Positions 54,131-64,000 of a stretch of DNA of 64,000 nucleotides are shown piece after piece; within the stretch, counting starts at the first letter, position 1, and each line of letters begins with the position of its first letter. The notes below the pieces were generated by a model. It saw only the letters and a program-made list of their open reading frames with translations. It did not search any database and was not told where the DNA came from. Source of the DNA: Lunularia cruciata (taxonomy: Eukaryota > Streptophyta > Marchantiopsida > Lunulariales > Lunulariaceae). Position numbers and translations under genes: made by a program. The stretch spans positions 43,118,593-43,182,592 of the forward strand of contig OX419759.1 of assembly GCA_948567375.1 (NCBI GenBank), read 5' to 3'.

Positions 54131-55035
54131 TTTTTCATCCATGTGCTTCACCCAATGATTGGATTGCATTGAATATTGGAAATTAATAGGATCTATATCC
54201 ATATCTCCTCCTTCAATCTTAGTTGTAACTAAGATGTCTTACTGCAATCCCACTTATTGAGTCTTTGTGGTGGTGTTTTCATTCTCCCACGTTTACAATT
54301 TTCTCCAACTTGAGCTCATTTGCAAATCAAGTTAAGCATCTTGATTTTCTCCACTCTTTCTTGAAGTAGAAAAATGTTAGTCTCACGTGTGGATTCTTCT
54401 ATAGCTTTGTTTTAGACTCTCTAGAAGATTTTTGAAAATCTCCATCAATTTATGTATCATCAATACTCATTCTAGCATTGGTTTGCTATCCATTTCTCTC
54501 TTGAAAGTAACTAGCTTCTAGGTTCAACATTTGTAATCATTGATGATTGATTAGTTCCTCTTTGCACATGAAGTTCATATTTTCACATTTATCTTTCTTT
54601 CATGATCCCATAATCTAAAGGCTCTGCATTCTAAAGTATATGCAACAAAAGATAACTCTTGTCCCTTTGGATCAAATTTATTTCTCATACTCTTTGATGT
54701 GTGAACACAAATTAAGCAACCAAAACTTCTCAAATATAAAATTGTTGATTTCGTTCCATGCCAAAGCTCATAAGAATTTTCTTTGAAAGTTTACTAAAAA
54801 CTCTATCCAAAATGTTTAGCAAATCTCACTACTTGTGCATAAAAGTTAAGAAAGCAACATGGTTTTTGCTATTGAAACACTATTCTATGATCTCTTGGAA
54901 TAGATCATGGAATACCATTTTGCTTTGGAGTGTAAGGTGTTATAAGTTCATGGACTGATCCAGTACTTTCTACAAAGAAAAGAAGTTCCTTTTCAATATG
55001 TTCACCTCCTCTACTAGATTATAGTTTGTTGATCT

Positions 55036-55450
55036 TCACTCCACATTGACTTTCTCCATGTATATAGAGTTTTTTAAAGCAATAGATAGTTTTTCTTCTC
55101 TTTCAAGAAAAATGGAATTTGAAATCATTAGGATCATCCTTGAAAAGGATATAATATATTGATCTCCTATGTATCTCATGCTCGTAAGACCACAAACATC
55201 ACAATGAAAGAACTCTACAACCTTGTATTTGCCTCTATTCTTCATGGATTTTGCAAAAGGTAGTCTACATTATTTTGCTAAAGCACATCCATCACAATAG
55301 AAAATATTTTGATTACCATATTCTTCTGGTTTTAAATAGAGATCCTCTACTAATCTTTCTTTCTAAATCTTCCTAATGTAGGCAAGATTGAGATAATTAA
55401 GTTTGTCAAAGTGCAACATCTCATTTTTGATATTCTTTTTTCTTTTCTAG
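55036..55450 (-). pseudogene. Copia integrase fragment
   Basis: A pre-integrase-like EMLHFDKLNYLNLAYIR (about 55,425-55,375) precedes VVEFFHCDVCGLTSMRYIG and QYIISFSR (about 55,230-55,140). That is the start of the copia integrase core, usually HSDVCGP. Frameshifts interrupt it. Confidence 0.75.
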
Positions 55451-56191
55451 CTTCTTTTTCTTGATATTTCTTGCGATAGTAGAATTGGCTTGGGAGATTT
55501 TAGTAACTTTGATATGAAGTGTGTAGAGCTTTGAATCATTGACTTGGTTTTCACCGGTTGCTTTCTCTTTCTCCATGTAGCAACCTTCTTTGATATAGGA
55601 GGTTTGGATGCCTTTGTTTACTATTTGATTAATTTTGAACATCCTTCTTTAGTATAGGTGGTTTAGATGCAATTTCTTTATTAGATGACCAATATTAAAC
55701 AGGTTTTGCTTCAACTCTGGACCGTAAAGAACTCTTTTGGTGACTCTTTCTTGTCTTGCACAAATCTCCCAAACTTGGAATGTCTCCTACTCCAACAATC
55801 CAAACCTTATGATCATCATCAATATACATTGGCCAAGTCTTAATTTAATCTTCTTGAAATCATGGAAACACTCCAATCTATCAATCATGTAATCGCGGAG
55901 TGTTTTGTGTAAAGCGTCACACTATCCTCACGGGGAAAGCCCAAGGGGTTTTGTAGCATGCAGGTGAGAAGAGGAACATGGCATGAAACCGATAATGCTA
56001 AGCCGTTCTCCGAGCTAAGCTTTTTCATACCAAAGATCTTTGTCTAAATATTCATCGTACCTTTTAATAGTGCTAGAGAGAGAGGAGAAAATATCATACT
56101 CTATATCGTTAGAGCATTCTCTTGACTTCTAAGATTAGAAGTATTGTGTGACTTTCTTTTTCTGCTCACCTTTGCATTGCCTTATCTAATG

Positions 56192-56900
56192 CTACTTCCT
56201 TTTGTACTTTTTATAGTTTGTACTCTTCTTCAATTGAGAAATATTGGTCATCTTTAAAGTCCAACCATCATAACTACCTCCATTGCTTCTTCTTTCAAGT
56301 ACTAAAAAGTGTCTCTTCCTTGAACTATCTTCTTTATCTTCTGTACATCTGTTCAAGGTTACTTCCTTGAGTAGTCTTGTAGCAAGTAGCTTAATGGTTT
56401 GTTGCTCCTCTAGTACATTTTTCCATACCTCTAATTTTTTTGGCAATAAATTTATAGCAAACTAAACATAATCTTGGTGATGATTGATAAATTATCTATT
56501 TTTATACCAAGGTTATTTAACTGACTAGCAATAGTTTCTATTTGACTGATAAAAGATGCTATCTTTCTTTTGATTTTGTTTGTAACTGAAAGGATCTTTG
56601 TTGTATAACATTCTTGTTTTTTGAAGCATAGTGCTCATACAACTTAATCAATCTACTTACTCAATCAGTAGGAATCAATAGGACTCTATGTAACTATTTC
56701 TCTTCTATGACTATACGGATATATTTCTACAAAATCATTCTTGCTTTGCCAATCTATCTATCTCTTCCCCATTTGCTATGACTTGTTCTATAGCCTTGGT
56801 ATTCCATTTATGGCCTTCATAAGTCTCTTTGACTTGAAAATAATCATCATATAAATTCTAAAAATTTCTCCATTAAACTTTTTAATGTACTTGTTCCTAT
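56192..56900 (-). pseudogene. Copia Gag fragment
   Basis: Begins with KKFNGEIFRIYMMIIFKSKR and AINGI at about 56,890-56,790, the usual copia Gag opening (FNGxNFxxW). It continues with a charged region (LLKEVTLNR, SSRKRHFLVLERRSNGG) typical of the part before the zinc knuckle. No intact knuckle is seen. Confidence 0.65.
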
Positions 56901-57450
56901 CACACCCCAATCTACTCTCAAATCTGGAATATCTATTCTAGTCTCGATTTATCAATCAAGATTTCACACAATAATAATCTTTTATCACTCTTGATGCACT
57001 AGGAAGCAGGTGCACGTAGTAAACTAAGTAGTGAGTTTGATGCAAATCTACGCTTCAATTACAATATTCAAGGAACAATTCAATACTTTAAAGCATTTCC
57101 ATATACTTCCCTTTTGTTACAAATCTAGAAACATGAATGAAGAATGAATCAATTGCAGGCTAGTAAGAAGATTCTAAACTAATAAAACGTTTGGATGTGC
57201 TATCTACCCTTACCTCTCTAAGCCTTGTCTCATGTCCTTACTGCTCAACCCTTCTTGACTACTACGCTGAGTTTTGCATAGGAAGAGTAACTCCCTATAT
57301 ATGCTCGGGGTGCTCTGTGTAAACTTTAACTCTCACACTACTGGCAGGTGCTTGCTGCAAACATTCAACTTTCGTGGCTAAATAGTAGCAGCTATATCAA
57401 CCTCAACTATTACATGCCCCATGAACTACCATCTGAACTGCAATTCAAAC

Positions 57451-60400
57451 ATGATATGCGTAAAGCAGTCCGTAGAACTCGTTTCCCGATTTTCTTCTAA
57501 ATCTGGCTGTAGTCACTCTGGGCAAGTTATGCTGTTCCGACCGGAGGTCTAGCTGTGGGCCCAGGTTCATACCCTCTATTAGTTGCAAAGAACTCATGAT
57601 AACAAGTGCTGATCGTGTCAACGAGCTGAATGCTGACATCAACGAAACCACTCGTAGCAATTGTGTGATCATGAACGTGAATTATTCTGATAGGGAGCGG
57701 GTGATGTGGATCGCAGATACAACGGTAGATGATGGCGTCGATGAGGAGTAGAAATGTCAGACTTGTCGAAGGATTTCGCGAACGCAGTTGGATTGTACGT
57801 GTTGCCCGTTGCGGAAACTTGACAACTTGGCATCAAAGAGGAACTAGAACCAGGTAGAGGGTGGATTTGTGCGATGGTGGACCAACAAAGCTCAGGTTCT
57901 TAAGTTTCGACCGCGTCAAGTACTAGTTACTTCGCATTCTTCCAAGGCAGTTCCCTCTCCGTCCAATCAGCTCAGAAAAGACTATCTACGCCTGTAACCA
58001 CCGACTATCCGCGCATTCAGAGATGCTCAGCTAAATCTCGAAATCGGGGTATCTTCCGCGTGGAGGAGTCGTCCGCCTGCCCATCCATCTAATGCCAACT
58101 CAAATTCTTCGAGGCATAGGAAACGCACCAACCATTCATGATAAAATGGTAAAGCACCTACAAGTTGTAGTCCATGTCCATGACTCTATACTAATGAAAA
58201 TATCTACGGTAGTACATATCCTAGCTGCAGTGAAGACTTCATTGGATCCAGCAACTAATGGCCCACGCGATATTTGGGTATCAGGAGTAATTCTTAGAAA
58301 TTCGTCGAACTAGCAGCTAAAGAACACATGGACGTATACACCGGCCCTCGTCTGTACAGATAGCCAAACTAGGCAGAAAACCTGACAATCAAATCACGTT
58401 CTCTATATCGTGACCCCCTACAACTCTGGTTTATTCCACTGTGGAGAACGGGTACAAACGATATGCATAGTGCAGGACGAGGGAATATCTACATATTACG
58501 GCGTCGAGGCCGATAGACTTGTACTATATGTGTCCCTTTTAACGCGGATCTAATCTTTGCTAGTAACCGATATCCACGTCCGGTGTACCAATTTTGAACG
58601 CGAGTTCTATATTCTTCACGGCATTCCCATATTGTATCCATTTCCGTACTTTCCATGAGATTGGCTCCAGATAAGAATTCAGAAATTAAGCACCAGTTTC
58701 AGATGCATCAGAAGCTCGTCATGTCAGCAGGCGCATCACGTTGTCTTGAACCTTCTGCTCAGAGCGGCACTCTATCGACGGAGCTGAAGTCGAATGAGAG
58801 CAACTGTAGACATAAACATCCTCTACATGTACAAAGCTTGAGAATGGGACATTATGGTGATCCGAAAGAGGGAATTAATAGAACATCTCAATGAATGAGT
58901 AGATTTTATCCTGGTCGGGAATGCCTTCCCAGCTTCAAGGTGCAAATATTCTTACGTTCTCAAATTGATTACTTTGTGGTGCATCGTCAGTTATCTAGAA
59001 ACCTGCCATAGTATAGGATGCATGTTGCACTGCTGCACATTAATAGTGCGGTGGAAACTGGTTTCAGTTGGAGCTATTTGCCGGCCGCGGGTATAGCCAG
59101 GACTTACAGGAGACCAAGGGGTTAGCTAATGTGCCCTAGGTTTTGCCTACACTTTCCAAGATCCAAAAGCAACTTTGAGCATGTCATGCATCCAAGGATT
59201 CCATTTACTTGTAGACAAACTTGACTTCAACATTTTCAGAGAACATCCGGTACCTGGGCACGCACATCATGACACATTATCTGGATCCTCGACTTTACAC
59301 GAGCCTACTCGTGGATAATTTGCTGCTACCACACCGTACTATGCCAAGTTCAAAATGAGGTGGGCATTCGATAGTACGCATGGAGAGCATTAATCGCGAT
59401 AAAGTTTTTCTTTGACCATGCCAAAAGGTTCGAAGTTATTCAGGTTCGATCTCTTGGAAGATATTATGAAATATTGCCAAAAGTTATGCGTAGATGTCAA
59501 TCTAGGTGACAAACCGGTCCAAGTTGAGATCTGAATTGATGTTGTCTTAAACCACTTCCATCAGCGCCTGAGTTGAGCCAGGATGTTGTCGGCTCAATCA
59601 GCAGTGAATTCAAAGGTTACTGTTAAAATTTAGTAATCTGTGAGTGGCCTCGCAACTTGGTAGGTCTCTAGATGAAAGTGGCATTTAGGTTACCAAATGA
59701 AGGAGAAATACACCTCACGGAACCCCGAATCAAACAGCTGTTTGTGTGAACTAGTTTTCTTGTGAACCGAGGTAAGTACTCATGAATGATATTGCTCCTT
59801 TGTATTAATTTGGTTTCACTGATAGCCAAAACAGTGATATTAGTGCCCGTAACACTAACGTTAACGTGGGCCAGGTACCTTGAATCTCACGTGTGCAAGG
59901 ACTCATCGTGGACTCCTTAAGCAAATTCGAAAGCTAAGGCGTTTCTAACACTAATCTACAGCTTTTTATAAACAATTACCCTAGGAAAAGGTTGATGTTG
60001 ACGCTTACAGCTTGGTCTACCTTTACATCCCAGGGAACTGAAGCAATTTTTACAAGTCTCTTATCTAGATCTACGCCAATTGTATTGACCTAATAGTCTT
60101 CAGTTGACCGGCAAGGTGACGTATAGCTCGAGGAAACTGCTGAGTCAGAAATTCTCAGAATGGAAGTAACATCAAAATCTTCAGTCCTCAGCTCCAAATT
60201 GAACATGCGTTTTGTTTGATCGTTGTTCTCGATGATTTCCTCGCCAGATGAAAATCTCCAGGGAGGCGTTTAGAAATTAGGTAGCAATTCGTAAAGATTC
60301 TAGGACCCTGTGTTAATTTCTGAAGATTAATGCGTTCTGCTCCTGAGATTTGTAGAAGCAGTGGCCAGTGTTCCTACACGTATGTAAATACATTGGGATC

Positions 60401-60462
60401 TGAATACGTGCGTGCTTGCAGCGGATCTGAATAGAATCCTGAGTCGGTGAACAGGAATCACA
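57451..60462. other. Intergenic region
   Basis: No supported gene. A plus-strand open stretch of about 92 codons (57,476-57,757) and an overlapping 75-codon minus-strand frame are not recognised. Elsewhere only short frames without motifs are seen. Confidence 0.5.
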
Positions 60463-61272
60463 TCATAGATCTACCGTAATGGACTTTAGAGTGCCACATC
60501 TGTCCGCAGTTTTGAACGAAAAGCTTGAACATTTTGGATTGGAAATTATCCAATGGCCAAGCGCAGGATCAAAAATCTCAAATGAATCGGAGTTTGCCTG
60601 CTGAACGTAAAATCTCCCCTCAAAAATCTCTCCTCGGCAGGGTCCGCACATGCTTTGCATACTTGAAATGTCTATCCAATGACCTGTAGAAAAATCGAAA
60701 ACCTCAGCGACAGCAAGAGCTTCGCCTTCCGCATCAAACCCTCCAGCTACTATGAGCTTCGAGTTGGTCGTCACAGGGTCGGTGAGAACCCCAACGGCGA
60801 AACTGAATCGAGCACGTCGCATTGGCTGCAACTGGTACCAGCAGTTGCTCAAGGGCTCGTACACGTCTACCCTTGAATACACAATCCATGCTTTGAATAT
60901 AGAACTTCTAGTGATGAGAGGGGACCTTCCACCGACAATAAACACGAGACCATCTGCTCCTGCTGCGCCAAACTGTAGTCTCTGGGGCCCGTCCAAGGTG
61001 GCGATTGGATGTACCAAATGTGATAGAGGATCAAATGCTCGGCCTTGAAGACCTTGATAGTTTCCGGATATGTACTCATTCTCAAGCTCAAATGTGCAGC
61101 TTTGAGTTAAACCAAGCGTCTTCCTAAGTCGCCGTAATAATTGAGCTTCGCCAAGCCTGAACCATCTCTTGCAAACAACTCTCACTCTTGGAAGATATCT
61201 CAATGGCAATCGAGCCAAGCACATGTGCAGCACTTCGTCCGGAAGATCGGAGATGCTCGTTTTCGGCTCCAT
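60463..61272 (-). CDS. F-box/kelch-repeat protein
   Basis: The frame is open from 61,347, but Met at 61,272 is the likely start because the F-box follows directly (MEPKTSISDLPDEVLHMCLA, RVRVVCKRWFRL), giving 269 residues. The F-box (about residues 8-50) would bind SKP1. The rest holds kelch-type repeats, for example VFIVGGRSPLI...VDVYEPLSNCWYQLQPM and KLIVAGGFDAEGE...AEVFDFSTGHW, with the double Gly and spaced Tyr/Trp that form propeller blades for substrate binding. Only two to three blades are clear. The protein is shorter than most plant F-box/kelch proteins (about 350-450), so a downstream exon or truncation is possible. Related proteins include SKIP and At1g-type F-box/kelch families; no closer assignment. 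No stop or frameshift inside the frame. Confidence 0.82.
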   Translation of the reverse strand: MEPKTSISDLPDEVLHMCLARLPLRYLPRVRVVCKRWFRLGEAQLLRRLRKTLGLTQSCTFELENEYISGNYQGLQGRAFDPLSHLVHPIATLDGPQRLQFGAAGADGLVFIVGGRSPLITRSSIFKAWIVYSRVDVYEPLSNCWYQLQPMRRARFSFAVGVLTDPVTTNSKLIVAGGFDAEGEALAVAEVFDFSTGHWIDISSMQSMCGPCRGEIFEGRFYVQQANSDSFEIFDPALGHWIISNPKCSSFSFKTADRCGTLKSITVDL

Positions 61273-64000
61273 TACTAACAGAATGCACTCTCCAGTGCCC
61301 AACATGAGTGACCAGACGCGTCGGTGAACCTGTCCCACATAGGGCAAATAATGATCAATCCATCAGTTCATCCATCTTCCTGGAGTACCGAAGATTGATG
61401 CAATGAAAGAAATCAGACGTGCATGACCAGTCCAAGTTCGGCGATTCAGTCCAATAATCAAGGAAAGTATGGACGGAGTCCAAGTGCACATTGCTGGTGT
61501 ACATATCGAGGTGAAATAAAATACATGATCCAAAACACCCCGTTGAATCCGTGCCATGCATTTGAATGCATTTCTAACGAAGAGGTGGAGAAGAAAAGCA
61601 CGAGGTGGACTGAATTCTACCATAAAGACTTATAGCATCTTTAAATGTGGACACGGCTCATCTCGTCATCACAATCGCGATGTTCAATCTGACAATTGTT
61701 TGACATGTCACCGCCTCAAAGTCCAAGACTTATTCCACCATCTCTTTCTTGCTTTCGCGACGAGCAACCAGTGATTGCGCTCCATCTACAGTATTTGTAC
61801 TTAAACGGGACAGATTTGAAGCTTGAGTTGCTACGGAACTGACAAGAAGTCGCTCAATCTCAACACATCTGACCCCAATTAACCACCACCATGCCCATCT
61901 GCTGCCGGTATATACCTGAAAATTCTCGGAATGAAATTTCCTCTCTCCTTTCCTCACTCTCTCTCTCAAAAGATCAGATAGCATCTTGTAGGAGGGCTCT
62001 CTCGCTATGAGAATGTTTGCTAGGGAAGAATCGGTCACCATAAATCTGAGATCTACGGAAAGGATTTCTCTCGTGGAACTTCAAACGATGACCATACCTT
62101 GATTCAGGAAACAGAAGACTGATGGTTTGATCCTGCAAGTAGCCTCTTTCCAGCGTACTGACGATCATGAAATTTTGAAGTATACGGTCAAGAGCTGTGC
62201 AGCGCGATCACATGGCGCCCTTGGTATCCCTTCTCGTCGATCCATATCTTGAGTGGATGTTAAATGTCGTGACGCATAGACTAGCTCCAAACGCTTCAGA
62301 TATTCTGTTTCTTAAGTTGTAGGATGTAGTCCAACACCGCAACTCGCAATGAACAACCATCTCTACAGCCGAAGCAGCTCGGACAGTTATATTACGGTTT
62401 GGCATTTATGCCTACCTCAGTTGGAAGTTCAGCTGTGGGCAAGGCAGCAGTTTATTACGTATCTTGTTTCTTGTTTCTTCAGCTAAGTAACCCCATCTTG
62501 ATCTTTCCCTCAGATCGTTTATCACTTCAAGGTCTTGGGCATCGTCCCAAAATGCGAACCGCCCAAGCTAAAAAGCTAACCCGACTTTCCACGACCGTAC
62601 TGGGGAAACTGACGTGCCCATGGCGCCGGAAATCTTGACGAAAAGGAACTAGATCTTCCCCTCTTCTGGTAATCCACCCCACCAGAGATTATCCTTCCTA
62701 TCCTGGACCACTTCAGCACTCATGAACGGCATTAAGACCGAACTGCAGACCACAGGGTTTTCCACTCTTGGTAAGGAATACGGAAAGAATCTGTCCGGAT
62801 GAAGATATTTATCTCGAAGGGACTGGACGACTGGATGGAACAGAACACGTAACTAGTTTGCAAATTATTATCCAAACAAATATTAAACGCTAAGGAAAGT
62901 ATGTCTACAGTACTCATTAAGATATTTAATCTTCATATATATCGGTGTGGTAGAAATGCTTTTTCCGTGAACGTCATCAAGATAATCATTTAAAATCCAG
63001 ACACACTAACTTACGATTAACTTGTACCATCCTCGCTTTCCGTACTAGAGTACAGTCTTACTAAGTTGCTTTTGGCATGAGAAAGTCAAAATTTCATCAT
63101 ATCACTCCTTATCCCTGGTGGATCCCAACAGGTTCAGTGGGACTCCTTCAGAGTCCATGACACCGTGTTTGTGTTCCGCAGTTAGTTAGACGGGAGCTCA
63201 ATACATTACAAGAAGAACAATTCGCTTTATAGTACGCGGAGGAACATTCAGAGGTTGCCCTTGTTACACCGTGAATGGATTATTATAGAGCGGAATCATA
63301 CAAACTTGGAATTGCCTTTTTGATCGGATTTTGTTCAAGGTGCCTAAAAAGACCAGAGGCGAAACCAGATTACTATGCCTACCACTGTTGTGCGGTGGTC
63401 GCATTCATTTCCCAGGATCCGTGAGGCTGTTCTTGATGGCATTGAGCTTTCATTGCCGGATGTGGAAGCCGAGAAATGAAGAATGGCAGGGAGCTGGGTG
63501 GATGGGATCAACTTCCAGTATAGCACATCAAGAGTCCACTTGGGTATCTGGTACTACATGTACAGTAGGTTTAATCCAGTCCACTTCAGATCGATCGTCG
63601 AAAATATACAGACCTTTTATGTAAGCATTTATTTTCTGGTTTATGATAGTGACTTCACGGCACTCCAGAAACTCGACACCTGTCCGAAAGGTGTATAAGC
63701 GCTTCTTTCGTCGACAACTCTGTTACTGTACTGGCCACTTACTTCCTCCTTGTACAGACGTTGTACAGACTTTCCTTATTGTACTAGAGACCAGACAAAG
63801 TGAATGGTGGCGGGTCTCCAAGATGGTGAGAAGGAACCTTGTTCCTCAAGGGAGTTCTCTGACGTCAGAGTCACTGGTGAGATCACAGAAGACGATGATC
63901 TGGGACTCAGAAAGCAATCATACAAACAGTAGGGGGTGAAAAGAAATAGTGGATTTGAAACGCACTCAAAGAGGATGAAGATCTGAATCAATGTCAGCTG
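61273..64000. other. Region right of the F-box/kelch gene
   Basis: No supported gene. It contains the upstream region of the F-box/kelch gene. A possible splice acceptor at about 61,331 (minus strand GGGACAG|GTTC) might belong to a 5' untranslated exon. Plus-strand frames at 63,331-63,698 are open over about 100 codons in two frames but have no recognisable motif. Confidence 0.45.

Larger units (their letters stand above)
52790..57450 (-). mobile_element. Ty1/copia retrotransposon, decayed
   Basis: On the minus strand, fragments of copia Gag, integrase and reverse transcriptase occur in the copia order (integrase before RT) between two diverged terminal regions of about 0.4-0.6 kb. The terminal pair is recognised from matching blocks: 52,950-53,020 with 57,150-57,220, and 53,325-53,390 with 57,375-57,445. 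The left one contains an internal 156-bp duplication. The outer limits are approximate and no target duplication could be fixed. Heavily AT-biased with many stops; not functional. Confidence 0.78.

Noticed and set aside
57445-57757. Overlapping frames on both strands beside the copia terminus
   Set aside because: Two open frames of similar length on opposite strands with no motif; neither can be preferred.
1-64000. CRISPR array, rRNA genes or prokaryotic operons
   Set aside because: No regularly spaced short repeats with unique spacers and no rRNA-like blocks were seen; the gene content is that of a plant nuclear genome.

Overview
The window looks like nuclear DNA of a land plant or close streptophyte relative, most likely a non-seed plant such as a bryophyte, lycophyte or fern. 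The evidence is an intron-containing LURP-one-related gene, two F-box genes of plant type (one F-box/LRR, one F-box/kelch), Ty3/gypsy and Ty1/copia retrotransposons, and long gene-poor AT-rich stretches. No seed-plant-specific or prokaryotic gene is visible, and the species cannot be fixed from the sequence.

From 1 to about 29,600 the DNA is a stack of nested retrotransposons. The main player is an unusual Ty3/gypsy family present three times. Copy A (+, 2,249-24,532) is old and broken. Copy B (-, 12,630-22,488) is nearly intact. Copy C (+, 27,636-29,600) is a 3' fragment. Copy B is a single reading frame from 20,783 to 13,461 interrupted only by four stop codons. Its domain order is Gag with two CCHC knuckles, retropepsin, a DNMT3-like cytosine-C5 DNA methyltransferase, reverse transcriptase, RNase H, integrase and a C-terminal PHD finger. 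The element therefore carries a DNA-methylation writer and a probable histone reader. One amber codon between the methyltransferase and the reverse transcriptase is shared by copies A and B and sits in the tobamovirus-type readthrough context UAG-CAR-YYA. This suggests that Gag-protease-methyltransferase is the abundant product and the Pol enzymes are made by readthrough.

The nest can be read from target-site duplications. A minus-strand LTR element (1-2,248) cuts copy A on the left. A 3.8-kb element, called element X here (7,336-11,138), sits in the copy A integrase. It has TG...CA ends and one long coiled-coil reading frame but no reverse transcriptase. A second, reversed and internally deleted element X (12,262-23,972, duplication ccatt) sits in the copy A 3' LTR, and copy B (duplication acat) sits inside that. 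A separate minus-strand gypsy fragment (about 24,985-27,630) and copy C follow.

From 29,600 the sequence changes to AT-rich, gene-poor DNA with three recognisable host genes: an intronless F-box/LRR gene (34,474-36,345, +), a three-exon LURP-one-related gene (42,089-40,085, -) and an F-box/kelch gene (61,272-60,463, -). A decayed Ty1/copia element (about 52,790-57,450, -) lies between the last two. Functions are assigned from motifs read by eye; no database search was possible.
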